64,000 nucleotides of DNA from Lophius americanus. Lineage: Eukaryota > Chordata > Actinopteri > Lophiiformes > Lophiidae. Below are positions 23,130 to 35,686 of this stretch, in pieces (within the stretch, counting starts at the first letter, position 1; each line of letters starts with the position of its first letter). The position numbers were made by a program, and so were the translations under genes. The notes beneath the pieces are model-generated. The model had not been told where the DNA came from. It did not search any database and saw only the letters and a program-made list of their open reading frames with translations. Location: assembly GCA_037951165.1 (NCBI GenBank), contig JBBDHG010000041.1, positions 2,100,501-2,164,500 on the forward strand. The letters run 5' to 3'.

Positions 23130-23895
23130 AGGATGATTGGTTGAGCACATTCTGAGTCTCTATTTGATCTCGAGAAATGGGATGGAATTTGTTGATAAAG
23201 TGACTCAGTGGCAGCATGTTTATGCTAACAAGCAAGGGGCCAAGGACGGAGCCCTGGGGGACACCCCGGGTCAAACGGGCGACCGAGGAGGAGACGTTAA
23301 CCACGTCTACTGAGAAAGTCCTATTTGCGATGTATGATTTGGAATTTTTTTGGCATATTAAAACGTGTTCAGACTTACTAAACTGAATTATGTAACTTGA
23401 TAGAAGCTGAAAAAGTCTAATAATGAGTAAAATTGTTTGTTTAAAAAAAAACAAAAAAACATGCTCCACCGTAAAGGTTGCGCTAATCTAATTCAAAATG
23501 ACGACTTTCCATGAAATCCAAACTTTCACCATCAAATCTTTTTTTTTTTTTAATTGACTTTTTTATTTGCTTTTAAAAAAAAAAACATCCTTGGCGAATC
23601 AATTTGTCATTTTATGGTAAATTAAGTTATCTATAAAACCTGCTTTAGCGAAAAAGGTGCAGGGACTCTGATTAAAATGGACACTTTTCCATGAAATCCA
23701 AAATATATATTTGGATTTTATTATAGTTCTAGTTATATTTCCATGGACTTATAGAACTATGACATGTTCCACCGAAGGACTTTATCATATTACGGTAAAT
23801 TTAGAGTGTCTAAAATATTGAATGAATGAATGAAATATTCAAAATCATATTTCCCCCCCCCCCATACTTTGTTGTTCTTCGTGAGAACATTAAAG
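23130..23895 (-). mobile_element. family R1 copy, longest reverse-transcriptase scrap
   Basis: In the minus sense this copy still reads SVARLTRGVPQGSVLGPLLV and SINMLPLSHFINKF. GVPQGSVLGPLL is the motif before the catalytic YADD in non-LTR reverse transcriptases, which is absent here. After the motif the sequence shows no RT similarity. The right side is swollen by T- and A-runs. Confidence 0.65.
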
Positions 23896-24479
23896 GTAAC
23901 TTAAAAGTAACACCAAAGTCATTCTATTCAGACGTCAGCCTCATATTTGACTGAGGAACGTCTGGGTGCAGAATTCCACAGAGAAACTATTTTACAAACA
24001 AAGTAAAAGCAGATTCTGCAAACACAAACAAAAAGGGTCCGCTTGCCTCCAGAACACAGAATCACCACTAAGTGATCGAGCACCACATATCTTCCCACCA
24101 GATTCAACTGATGGAATTCTGGAGGGAAGTTTGCACAACTCCCTGCGGGGGAGAAAAAAGAACTGAAAGTGAAGAAACACGGCCGGCGTTACTTTTCAAC
24201 TTTGCTTGAACTTGGCGACAAATGCCCTGGAGAGCGAACACGAGGGATTGTCAAAATGGAATCATGTCAAAACACCTCGGCTGTGTCGGTTCTGCGCTAG
24301 TCCGCCGCGCCGGATCAAAGCCGGGCTGGAAAGTCGAGCCTGGTGATCCTGAAGGAGCAGAGAGACCTCCAGAGACCCCAGACTTGAAATGATGGCATTA
24401 AAGGATTTCCCAATTGGTCAACGATCTGCTCCTTGCTGGCAGATTGATTATCCATGCATGATCCAGAGCTGAGGACACA

Positions 24480-24560
24480 ATGGGAGGGAAGGAGGGAGAA
24501 AAAGGAGAGGGTAGAGGAGGGGGGGACCACGGGAGGAGGGGGAGGAGTGAGTGCTTGCCC
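24480..24560. repeat. purine (G/A)-rich tract with G-runs
   Basis: GGGAGG, GGAGGG, GAGGGGGGG and GGAGGGGGAGG runs fall within 80 bp, enough for G-quadruplex formation on the plus strand. A pyrimidine-rich block follows at 24660-24930. Confidence 0.6.
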
Positions 24561-25121
24561 TCCAAACTCTGATGGCCGAACAATGGGGGGAAAAAAGGAG
24601 TAAAATAAAAGACACAACAAAAGTACAAGCATGCGGCTCAATGAATGGTTGGCCAAAGCCGATCGGTCAGAAACACACCCTCTCCCCTCCACGCTCCAAA
24701 CATTCCTTCTCCTCTCACTGAGACACCTGGCAAACTAACAAACTAACTTTGACTGACTGCCTCAGACCATTAACCAATCTGCCCCCCCTCCCAAACCCCC
24801 TTTTACCTCCTTTCTCCTCACACTCCTTTACTTATAAGACAGAAAGGCCACCGTCAAACATGAAAATCCACAACTCACCCAACCCTTTCCTCTCCTCTCT
24901 TCCTCTCCCACTCTCTTCCTTTCTCAATCACAGCTCCAGCTGGTGAGGCTGTAGCGCTGCTCCCATGGCCACACCCACCGCTGGGTCATGTGACCACCAT
25001 CCCAAGTGGCTGGGAAGGCATTTCTGCAGTCACACCCCTCATTCAGAGAAAGTGAATGGAGAACATTGTGGATCTTGAACCATGTGAGATTAAATGGAGG
25101 CATCGGGGGAGGAATCGTGCA

Positions 25122-25123
<2 letters not shown>

Positions 25124-25182
<59 letters not shown>

Positions 25183-25186
25183 GTGT
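25124..25186. repeat. (TG)n microsatellite
   Basis: 63 bp of TG with one GTGC interruption. Confidence 0.97.
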
Positions 25187-28100
25187 AGCTGAATCAAACT
25201 AAAAGGCAGCAGCAGGTAAGTTTGTTTATGGCAAAACATAAAACTATTTATTGTCATTATTATGTGTGAGAGTCTTATTTTTCCGAGTACTTTTTACTTT
25301 TACCGCTAACATTTTAACGCAAACATTGTTTTGCCAGGCGCATATAAAAGAAATATATTATTTTTATCATCACAAATATCTGCACTTTTAATTCCTTACA
25401 TTTACAAAACGGACTCTTCACTCTAGGAGGTTATTTATTATTTCTATTTCTATTTTTATTTGTCATCAGTTTATACTCTCCTGAGAGAGGAAGCGCATCG
25501 CCGACCCGGACGAGAGACGTTTAGCTGAAACCGGCGAGAAACTCCTGCGTCTGCCAGCGACATCGTCACGTTTCCCTGGAGGCAAAGTCGCCCACTGACG
25601 ATGTGCAGGAAAAAATAAACGGAGCGTCTTACTTTAATTCACTTTATTCTTTTCTTAATTGTGTTCCACATAATGGTTATTTATTTTAAACACAAAGTTG
25701 AAATTTTCCTTTTCCTGTGTTTTAATAATATATTGGTGCGCTGTGAGGTTCAAGCCGCCGGAAATGTCCTTCAAAGGATGGACTTTTTTTTTTACTCGTC
25801 CTTGATTGAAAATATGACCAATACTTTGTACTTTAACCAGTATAATCTTCACGATTATCAATACTTTCCACTTGAGTGAAGAGTTTGTAATCTTCTTCCA
25901 CCTCTGGTTCGAACAATATCCTGTTTACGGCCCTGCTGTGTGACCATCAGCCCCCTCCCGCCTGAGGCGTTTGTGTTTGATTTTAGGACATGTGTGAGTG
26001 TGTGTTCTTCTTTTTGTGCGTCAGACACACACATCCTGAACTCATACTTAGACACGCAGTAAAAGATAGCTGTAATTATTTGATCTTGTCTGCTTTTATC
26101 CAGGATCTTTGCATCAGCTGATGATGATATTAAAACCCGAGGTCAGTCTGTCTCTCCTCCCACATTTATTCTGTCGTGTCTAATTTGTGTTATTTTCTTT
26201 ATTACTATGTAATAAATGCTTAATTACAAATCAAGTGATCTCGCCCCTCCCCTCCTCAAATGCATTCAAATAAGTTTACTTACTTGTGCACAAATTGTCC
26301 TGCATGTTTTTATTGATCACAATCCTCAGAGGTTGAACCCGGAGCCGCTGGACTCGTTTCGGTCAGGACGCTGAACCGCGGTTCTCCGTAGAACTTCTCA
26401 TGCAGAATATTCCGCAGAGATAGCGCCACGATGGAGATCCTTCTATAAGTGGCCTTTGTTTTTGTTTACATAAAACCGAACGGTGGTGGTGGGACAGCGC
26501 CACCCCGGTGGGTCGTTTTAAACAGCGAGTCCCTGCAGAGTAAAAGGCGCCATTGTCTTTTGTGACATCACACATGTGACTCGGCCGCTGCCTTTAACAC
26601 GGATAAACAGTAAGTTCCAAGTAAATCAATAATTCATCTTGTTGATTGAATTATTTTTTTACGTTTGTGTGTGTGTGTCTGTTTAAAAACTTAGTCTGGA
26701 TGTCTGCAAGTATGAAGTTAGCCAACTTGGAACAGAGAAAACGGAAACTCAATATGTCTGTAAAACGTCGCAGCTTGTCCGACCTTCCTGCCTCGGGTTT
26801 ACACAAATATATCCGTGTCCCAAGAGTATTTTGTCTTATGCTCGGCTCGGAGGCTACGGAGCTCCCGGAGATCTCACTTTTCATAAAATCTTTGCAAATT
26901 TCTGTGATTTTTCCAATACAAATTTTCAGCAAAATAGATATTGCGTAAAGAATTAAGCAGATTCCTTGATTCGAAAAAAAGAAATTTGACTTAAATTTCT
27001 ATCATGTACCAAAATTTCATGACGTCCTGTTTTTTTGTTTTCTCTATACATTTCCTCAATTTCAAAACATTTCCGGTTGGGTTTGGTTTTTCCTCCTTCT
27101 TTGAGTTAGCCGCTAACTGCTACAAACAACATTGAGGATTTCTAGTTGTGTGACAAATAATAAATCGGGAAATGTCGTAGCCCCGTCCGGCTTTTCCGCC
27201 TCGTGTCGATACGGATGTCGGTTCCGTCTGCCGTCTCGGAACAACCCGGACCCCCCACCTCCGAAACCACTGCATTTATACGGAACATAGGAGCGGAATA
27301 AACCCAGGCAGCTCTCTGTATACAAAGGCCCGACTTCAGATGTGTGGGTTACTGGACCTCTGCCTAACCACCAGTTAATTCCAGAACAACGACTGTTCCC
27401 ACAGACGGAACCCTGGCTATGTCGGGGGGTTCTGCAGCGTCTCTTTGCATGGAGGAGATTTTACACAGAACCCATGAGTTCTAGGGGAACAACTGAACCG
27501 CCGGTTCAGCGATGCGGCTGAGAAACAAACTGGCTTCTGATTGGACCTTCGTAGATTAGCGCGATCCGAATGAAATATATACACAAAGAGTTCTGTACAT
27601 CCCCCTTTTCTTTTCTTTCTTTCTTCTTCTTTTTAGTCGGTATACAACAGTTCATAAGTGAAACCCTGATGTGCTTCCCACGCCATAGCTCCAGCCCAGC
27701 GGGGATGATATCTACTGTTCAGGACTGGCTAAGTGAACATGTGAATAGATGTTTCCCTCAGAACGGCCTTCAAAATTAGAGAAATATTCCGGGTATGAAA
27801 TGGATTTGACCTTTTTTCCCTCAGCTGACAGACTGAACGCTTAAATGAGGTGGTTTTTTTGCAGCATTCAGCAGAAAAGGCTTCCTTCCTGTCAAAGCTG
27901 AGCTGAAGCTGTGGTTTCCCCGCACACTATTGGAACACGTTAATTACTTTCATCATTTCCATCTGACCGCTACTAGTCTAGTAGATTATTGAAAGATTCA
28001 CCGCGGAAATTAAATGAAGTATGATAGATGTTACAATACATAACGTTTGAATCTTGAACAAACTCAGAGAGAAAACGTTCTGACATATTCCTGCTGAATA

Positions 28101-28304
28101 TTTCCTATGAGACAAGGAAACATTTCCATAGATCTCTCACTAAACAATGTTTATGTTGTTCAGTGGAACCCATGACCCACCGGTGTCGGGCCTGAATTTG
28201 CCACTTCCTGTTGTGGGAACGGGAAGTCAAAAGATATGCTGTATGTTGTATTATTTTATTAGTTGTCATAAGAGTCTTAGAGCAACTTTGAGTCCACGAC
28301 AGCA

Positions 28305-29080
28305 GGGTTATAACCCCGAAAAGTCCCCCAATCCCTTTTGTTATACTAGAAATCCCCCTGATTGAACTCCTCAAAATACATGTGAAGTTATTTCCACAGT
28401 ATTTTTCATTTAAAAAAAAAAACAAGCTGTCCAAAGTGAGTTTTATGTGAACTTTTAGATCAGACTATGGCTAAAATACAACTTAGGTCTCAAGACAATT
28501 CATACGCACCAAAATTTGGAAAAAAAAACGGACCAATGCTTGAGAATTTCTCTTCCAAAAACTTCTGGAGATAAAGCTCCCCCTAGTGTCAGAAACATAC
28601 AACCAATCTTTCTCCACATTAACCCAGTTCTTCCTCGCACTAAGGTCTATATAGGTATAAAATTTACAGTATCATGAAACCATGTGTAGGTACAGTTCTT
28701 GTGTTCTGTCCAGAAAACAGAGTTTTTGTTGAAAAATAAAAACTCCCCCTAGTGAGTAAAATATGAACTACTAGAGGAAAATATGATAGATACAAGTTAG
28801 ATCCCCTTGAGTCGATTCGTACGACAAAATCGGACTTGCAGTTGAGAAATTAGGGCTGAAACTTTGGAGATAAAACTTCCCCTAGTGTTGGAAAGTTACA
28901 ACCGACCTTTTCCAAAATCAATCCAGTTGTTCCTCGCACTAAAGTTCTATTTGGGTATTCAAATTTTAAAATGATCCATCGAATAGCTTTTCAGTTATCT
29001 GCAACGGCAGACGCGGAGATGACTATTCCAGAATATCCCAGAATTTTCGGGGATAAATTTCAAGACTTTTGTTTGTTTGT
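28305..29080 (+). repeat. family R3 copy, longest
   Basis: It starts ACCCCGAAAAGTCCCCCAATC. Near-duplicate halves are visible inside. AAAGCTCCCCCTAGTGTC at about 28573 and AAACTTCCCCTAGTGTTGG at about 28872 each lead into CCAGTTCTTCC or CCAGTTGTTCC, CTAAGGTCTAT and a run to an ATGATCC-type block. Confidence 0.7.
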
Positions 29081-29361
29081 CGTCAAATTTTTCTACATTA
29101 AGATTTTAGCAATATACTGAACCTTCGGTTGCGTTAAATCATGGAGGGTTAACTTAGGGCTAACTTACACCGATGATGTCATTTGATCAGCCCCGTTGGG
29201 GAGCCGTGTGATTGGCCTGGAGGTCAGAACTGATTGCTGGGGGGCCACCAAAGCAGGTCAGGTCACATTTGGGGGTTATTTAAAGAGTGAGCTGAGAGTG
29301 ACACGGTGAGAAAAGACGATCATGCAAGGGAACGCAGGGGCAAAGAAAACAGAGATGAACT

Positions 29362-29390
29362 AGGAGGAGGAGGAGGAGGAGGAGGAGGAG
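29362..29390. repeat. (GGA)n microsatellite
   Basis: About ten GGA units, followed by GAGA. Confidence 0.95.
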
Positions 29391-30101
29391 GGAGAGAGAG
29401 GGGAAGAACATCTGGTCTGGCTAATCTACTGGGAAGATATCTGGGTCGTTGGGAGACTTCCTGTTGTCTTTTTTTTCTGCTGTGGTTTCTCTACTCCCTT
29501 GTGGAAGAAAATGGAGACGGCATGTGTGTGATGAGTGGGTATAGTATATTTCAGCACCCTAACATGTACTCGAAGATTTAAGCCCCCCCCCCTTACCCTC
29601 TGGCTGAGACGACTGAACATACATTAACGGGGAAGGTGGGTCCATCTTCAGTAGGATAATTTACTATTTGCACATTTTCCCCCCCAAGGCTCTGGTAAGT
29701 GAGACTCTGCGGTCAGAACACTTGTTTCTGAGGAAGCTCCTGCTTTAGGTTTTCTTCTGGTTCTTTTATAAAGACAGCAAAGCTTTTCCCAGCTGGACAC
29801 GATTTCATGTGCCGATTTACTGCTTTCAACTCCCATGAAAACATTTCGTCTTTAAAAATCCAGCAGCCCTCAGACGGCAGCTTCTGCTCCAGAGAAGAAC
29901 ACAGGGATTTCAAGAGGAAGAGTGGGAAAGGATTGACGAGGCGGAGTTGTTTCGACGGAACAATGAGGGTGGTAATAAAGGGAAAGGAAAGAATGTAGAA
30001 AAATATCAAAGTGGGCCGTTGGGTTATTCTGTGCATTAAAGATGGGATGCATAATGACTCAGCTTAATTACCCTTAATGGAAACCAGTTGCCTCTCCAGA
30101 G

Positions 30102-30115
30102 ACACACACACACAC

Positions 30116-30151
<36 letters not shown>
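30102..30151. repeat. (CA)n tract next to candidate cassette exon
   Basis: 50 bp of CA with one CG variant. On the septin 9 sense strand it is (TG)n, starting about 25 nt downstream of the candidate exon's donor. Confidence 0.97.
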
Positions 30152-30154
<3 letters not shown>

Positions 30155-30176
30155 TGACAACCAAACAGATACTCAC

Positions 30177-30233
30177 AGTGGGAATCCATCTCCTGGATAT
30201 CGTATATCTCGCTGTTAGAAGAAGTCATCCCTC
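30177..30233 (-). CDS. candidate 57-nt cassette exon of septin 9
   Basis: Between TCTTACAG and GTGAGT the minus strand holds 57 nt. They read GA, GGG, then MTSSNSEIYDIQEMDSH, then T. The exon enters in phase 1 and leaves in phase 1, exactly matching the neighbouring exons at 45933 and 9416, so it could be included or skipped without changing frame. Included, it would add 19 residues (RGMTSSNSEIYDIQEMDSH, then W replaces the junction Arg). It also contains ATGs and could serve as an alternative first exon. The polypyrimidine tract is weak. On the sense strand a (TG)25-type tract begins about 25 nt after the donor. I do not recognise the peptide in any known septin isoform, so this is inference from splice signals and phase. 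Confidence 0.4.
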
Positions 30234-30714
30234 CTGTAAGACTTTTTCTCACTTCCAATAAGATTTAACAAGATTTCAACAAAAAAAGAAAAAAAAGAAA
30301 AAAGAAAGATCTGATAAACCTCAATTTTCCAGCCTTTTCAGTTTCGTCTCTGTGGAAGCTGCTGATTAATTCATCTCCTGTCCGGTGGATGAGAAAGAGC
30401 TAAACTGTTCTTTGACATGCAACCAACACTCTACATGCACTCTCTATTTCCGATGTTCTGGAGCCAAACCTTCCCTGATGAACAATAAACACAGTCGCTC
30501 CAAGGGATCGGCCTTCTGGGAAATCCCTGGCCCCTCTGCCGGCCTGGGGGACAGCGATGACTCAGGTCCACAAAGAGGAAAAGAAGCGGCCTGTGGTTGA
30601 ACTCGCTGTATCCTCCTTACATGTCATTTTAGACATCATCTGTAAACCTTCTATATGCAGAGACGGAGGTGCAGTTACAGGGAGAATCTCCTTTTCTTGG
30701 TTTGTCATTCCCAA

Positions 30715-30910
30715 CAGCAAGAGTATATCCCCAAAATTTCCCCAATCCCCTGTGTTGTACAAGGAATCCCCCCTGACTCAACTCCTTCAATTAAATGTGA
30801 AGTTATGTCCTGAGAATTTCTTTTTTGAAAAACTCCAGTTTCACTCCAGTTCTTCCTCACACCAAGGTCTGTGTGGGTGTAAAGTTTGAAAAACGATCAA
30901 AGAAATACTA
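30715..30910 (+). repeat. family R3 copy, short
   Basis: TATATCCCCAAAATTTCCCC, TTGTACAAGGAATCCCCCC and TCCAGTTCTTCCTCAC follow in family order. The middle part is deleted. An ATTATTATT stretch ends it. Confidence 0.65.
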
Positions 30911-31564
30911 TTATTGTCGTTATTATTATAATGGGTTCCCCGGGATGAGATGGAGAATGCTGCTGGGGAAAATGGATGGTTTTTTTTTTTAGGTGTCCTT
31001 CTTGCCCTGCTGCCGACCCTGGAGGGGATGAGTGGGTGGAGCCTGATACTATAGCTGATATCATTGTTGTTTCTCTGCATGTCTGTCACCCCCCCACCCC
31101 CTTCAGTCACTCACTCTTTCTCTCCCCCTCTCTCACACTTGCACTCCCTCTCCCTCTCTTTTGCACTCCCCCTCCCTCTCACACTCCTTCCTCCCCCCTC
31201 TCTGTCTCTTTCTCCAATGGAGGATTTCACATGGAGCTCTGCCACCAACAGGTCCAGAGCTTACTTGGACCCATCTGCAGGAGAGTTCTGGCCCTTCTGC
31301 TCTCAATCTGAGACTGATGAACATGTGGTGGTCTGGCCCAGACCAGTGGGTCTCTTTGCTCCGCGTTGTGTTTGGAACTAGATATAAACAGAGAAAGTAG
31401 TCTATGCTGGTTTTGATTAATTTAATCTTTTTGTCTGCCCTGCTTTAAGGGTTTGACTGCCAGCCTATTGAGAGTGGAGCACACATTCCACAGTTTGACC
31501 AACAACATGGCCACCTTCACGGTAGTGTGGGCTGTCAGGAATGTCCTCTGCGCTATGGGAAGGG

Positions 31565-31760
31565 ACAAACCTCTGGTTCTGAACTTTTAGTTAGTTGACT
31601 GACCCTCATTCTACCGTTTCCCATCTTTTCACCGTTCTTATCCTTTTCTGTCTCATGTTGTTGATGTTCACGGTCTTACAATTTCTCCTTGAGTTGTTGT
31701 TGAGCTGAACAGTTGTTGTGAATTAGGGCTATATAAATAAAATCTGATTTGATTTGTTCA
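31565..31760 (+). mobile_element. retroelement 3' end with GATTTGATTT tail
   Basis: GTTGTTGTGAATTAGGGCTA then TATAAATAAAATCTGATTTG matches the widespread fish non-LTR 3' end (GAATTGGCGCTATATAAATA type). A second copy ends at 55592. No coding part. Confidence 0.55.
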
Positions 31761-32629
31761 TTCCTTCCCTTCTCTATGAAATGATACAAAAGCTAATTCA
31801 CAGTTTTTTTCCCTTTTGGTGTATCTTCACAGTTTTTCTGCCCCGGTGGCGAATGAGAGCTCCTAAAATGAAATGAGAGTTAACGCAGCGGAGTTTCCCG
31901 CTCGCAGAGCTAACAGTCTGGAAACACATTAATGGCAGTGAAAGTAAACTTCGGCAGCGCTTCGTCACATCTTCCTGGACCGTGACTATTTAGAGTTGCG
32001 GGGCAACAGATTCATCTGATAGAACACATCAAACCGTGTTTTCGGTCAGACTCATGCATCTGCAGTCTCAGAAGTCCAGAAAGGAGGTTTAGCTTCTGAC
32101 AGTTTGTTTGGCTTGTTTGAAGGATTATGCAAGCTTTATGGGACAGGTTTCAAACTAAACTGAACTAAATGGAAGGATGGGGCGTGGGCCAGTACAGATC
32201 GGGACGAAGGGGTCGATCCAGAATTCTTTGACATTTTTCCTAATCACACAAAAACTGCTGAAAACATTTCCATGAAACAATTTGGAGGGTTTTGGCTTGG
32301 GCCAAGCGAGCTAAAAGGATGGTTGGAGGACGTTTCAGCCTTGGCAGAGGTAAAAGAAAGCCATGTTGGTTTATTTACGAAAGAAAAATATCCTAACAGT
32401 TGGCTTTTATATACTTGCAAAATCTGCAAAATTACAGGGAAAATGTTCGCTTGGAGTTTTCATAGTCGCCATTACTCACTGCTTTGAAATTCACTCATGC
32501 AACATTAGGCTGGATTCCCTTTAGATCCGTAATATGAGAGAATCCACTGATCACAATCAATGCAGACTCCTCTCTGCTGTGGGAATAGAGCATAAAAAAG
32601 AAAATATCATGCCGTGCTAGTTATCTTAA

Positions 32630-33590
32630 ACTAGAAAAAGCACTCAGAGAGTGCAAACCTCTGCCAAGGTACAACAGAACCTTAGGTTTTGGCAACAGTC
32701 ATGCAGATTTCTCCATTAATGTCTGAGTTATTGTCAGCCTCTAAATCCACTGACAACTCCAACAAACTATACTATTGAGTATATCTCAAATACTCTGTAG
32801 CCCATCATCTCCTGTGCCCTCCACTTCAGCATCTCTGTTCAGCCCACCGAGCCTTCAACTCCAACCCCAAAGAAACATGAAAGGATCAAAGAAACTCTTT
32901 AAATAGCATACTTCTAAAACCAAAGAAACATCAAAGGAATCAAAGGAAGTCTTTATACAGGGCCCCCAGTTCCACCCCCAAAAAACATCAAAGGAACTCT
33001 TGAAACTGAGCCCCCATTTCCACCCCAACAAACATCAAAGGAACTTATGAGACTGAGCCCCCATTTCCAACCCCAAGAAACATCAAAGGAACTCTTGAGA
33101 CTGAGCCCACAGCTCCACCCCCAAGAAACATCAAAGGAACTCTTGAAACTGAGCCCCCATTTCCACCCCCAACAAACATCAAAGGAACTTATGAGACTGA
33201 GCCCCCATTTCCAACCCCAAGAAACATCAAAGGAACTCTTGAGACTGAACCCACAGCTCCACCCCAGATGAACAGCACAGGGATCAAAGCAACTCTTGAA
33301 ACAGCTCCAAGTCCATATCCAAAGAAACATCAAAGGAACACAGGCAGCAATAGCCACCGTTTGACATAATAAGCCTAAGGCTTATTATCTTATTGTATTT
33401 TATTTCATTTTATCTTATATTTTATTTTTATAATCACACATAATGTCCCCAAAATTTAATCAACTCTAGGATATGGAAAAAAAAACGTAATTCTGTGTTT
33501 CATTGATTCATCATTTGGTGCAAATCAGTCCTGTAGTTAATCAGTCCCTAATCCTTATCACAAACAACAAACAAACACACAGGAGTATAA
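32630..33590 (+). repeat. family R2 copy with expanded 48-bp higher-order array
   Basis: It starts AGAGAGTGCAAACCTCTGCC and ends in the CACAAACAACAAACAAACAC zone, with all R2 blocks between. The segment 32983-33270 is tandemly amplified: units start AAACATCAAAGGAAC at 32983, 33030, 33078, 33126, 33174 and 33222. Three unit types (A, B, C) repeat as ABCABC with a period of 143-144 bp. Confidence 0.85.
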
Positions 33591-33889
33591 TCTTAGAGGA
33601 AGAGGATGAGAGGAAGACCTGTGTTATCAACTGTAGACGTCGCAACAACAACAACAACAAGACGTCACCGTCTTATTTCTTAATCTTCAACCAAACCTCC
33701 TTTTTTCACTCAGACTCCCTCACAGTAACTCCTCCTCCTCCTCCTCATGACTGACTGGTTCCAGCAGATGGCAGAACCAGATCCATGAGGAAAATCTAAA
33801 ATATGATCAAACGCTAAAAATTGAAATAATTTTAGATTTTAGATAATTTCAGCTAAATGATAACTTTTAGATTTTTCATCATCTCGGTA

Positions 33890-34292
33890 AAGGAGGTCGT
33901 GTTTTCACTCCTATTTGTTTGTTTGTTTGTGGGCAGGTTTACGGGAGAAACTACAGGTTGCAGCATTTAAAATGAAACAAAATAAAACAATATGTTGTTT
34001 GGTGTAGTGACATCACAATGTGGCTATAGCTGCCTTTGATCTTGTGATTCCTTTGATTTTTCTTCAGGGGTGGAGCTTTGTCTCAGTTTAAACAGTTCCT
34101 ATGATTCCTTTGATGTACCTTTTTTTGTGGTGGAGCTGGTGGGCTCAATGGGCTAAACAGAGACGCTGAAGTGGAAAGCGCAGGAGACGAGCAGCTACAG
34201 AGTGTTTGAGGGACACTGAGTTTTTTGGAGTTGTCGGTGGATTAAGAGGCTGACAATGACTCAGACATTAATGGAGGAATCTGCAGCCCGCC
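33890..34292 (-). repeat. family R2 copy, reverse orientation
   Basis: The plus strand starts TCACTCCTATTTGTTTGTTTG and passes GCTGAAGTGGAAAGCGCAGG, GTTGTCGGTGGATTAAGAGG and ATTAATGGAGGAATCTGCAG. This is the reverse complement of the family. Confidence 0.75.
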
Positions 34293-34773
34293 TCTTTCTT
34301 TCCCATCAGAAATCTATCGCATTTCCGTTGGGACTTAGAAATGCAGGAACTCTATAAGACTTATAGGTTCCGTAAGAGGCGAGATGTACGCTTTTAAATT
34401 AGAAGGAGCTCGCAGCTGATGCAACAAAGACACTCGGTGAATATTTCAAAAACTGCAGCTTCATCAGGGGCCACTTGATTTTTGCATCACTGCGTGGTTA
34501 AAAAATGCATTTATTAAAGTATTTGATCTTTAATTCTCCCAGGTCAGCTGTGTGGGATTGATGAGAGTGAAAACAACATTCCATTACTCGCGTTACCGCG
34601 ATGTTTTTCCATTTCAAGTTCCTGCATTACTCTGGCCTCATTTCTTCATTTCCCAGCCAAGATAAGAGACACGATTTTCCCATCAGTGTCTTTGACAAAG
34701 GAAGCGCAGCAGAATTTCATATCTGGATAAACAGAAGGGAGGATTCTCCCAAAGACAAGCACCTCATGAAGAT

Positions 34774-34863
34774 AACCAGAACCGAGCCTCTAACCAGAAC
34801 CGAGCCTCTAACCAGAACCGAGCCTCTAACCAGAACCGAGCCTCTAACCAGAACCGAGCCTCT
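34774..34863. repeat. 18-bp minisatellite, five copies
   Basis: The unit AACCAGAACCGAGCCTCT occurs five times without change. Because 18 is a multiple of three, a frame through it looks like a TRTEPL repeat protein, but nothing else supports a gene. Confidence 0.97.
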
Positions 34864-34934
34864 AACCTATCTCTGTTTGTCCTTATCGGGCATGTCCAAA
34901 TACAACGTGTCTTTTGTTCTTCTGGAGACGGAAA

Positions 34935-35476
34935 GGTGTTGTGTGTGTATTGTGTGTATGTATTCATGTGTGTGTGTGTGTGTGTATGTATTTGTGTGTG
35001 CTGGTATTTGTGTGTGTGTTAGTGTGTTTGTACGTGTGTATGTGTTTGTGCGTGTGTTTGTACTTTTGTGTGTGTATTTGCGTTTGTGAGTGGGTTTTTG
35101 TGTGTGTGTGTTTATACGTTTGTGTGAGTTTGTGTATGTGTTTGTGCGTGTTTGTATGTTTGGGTGCGTGTGTGTTTGTGTGCGTTTGTATGTGTGTGTG
35201 TGTTTGTATGTGTGTTTGTGTTTTTATGTGTATGGGTGTGTTTGTATGTGTGTGTGTGGGTCTTTGTATGTGTGTGTGCTTGTATGTGTATGTTTGTACG
35301 TTTGTGTGTTTGTATGCGTGTGTTTGTATGTGTATGTGTGTGTGTTTGTACGTTTGTGTGTTTGTATGTGTGTGTTTGTATGTGTATGTGTGTGTGTTTG
35401 TACGTTTGTGTGTATGTATGTGTTTGTTTATATGTATGTGTGTGTATGTACATTTGTGTGTGTGTGTGTATGTACA

Positions 35477-35533
<57 letters not shown>

Positions 35534-35588
35534 ATGTATGTGTGTGTGTATGTATTTGTACGTATGTGTGTGTGTATGTGTTTGTACA

Positions 35589-35685
<97 letters not shown>
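34935..35685. repeat. 750-bp TG-rich compound microsatellite
   Basis: TG dinucleotides are broken by TTTGTA, TATG and GCGTG interruptions (34935-35480). Then come two nearly pure TG tracts (about 35480-35527 and 35592-35681). Long frames through it (CVCV or THTH) are artefacts. Confidence 0.97.

Positions 35686-35686
<1 letters not shown>

Noticed and set aside
23128..23469. Functional reverse transcriptase gene
   Set aside because: Only the GVPQGSVLGPLL segment is present. The catalytic YADD and all other domains are missing.
34601..35089. 162-codon frame with TRTEPL repeats
   Set aside because: It is the 18-bp minisatellite followed by the TG block. The upstream part has no recognisable domain.
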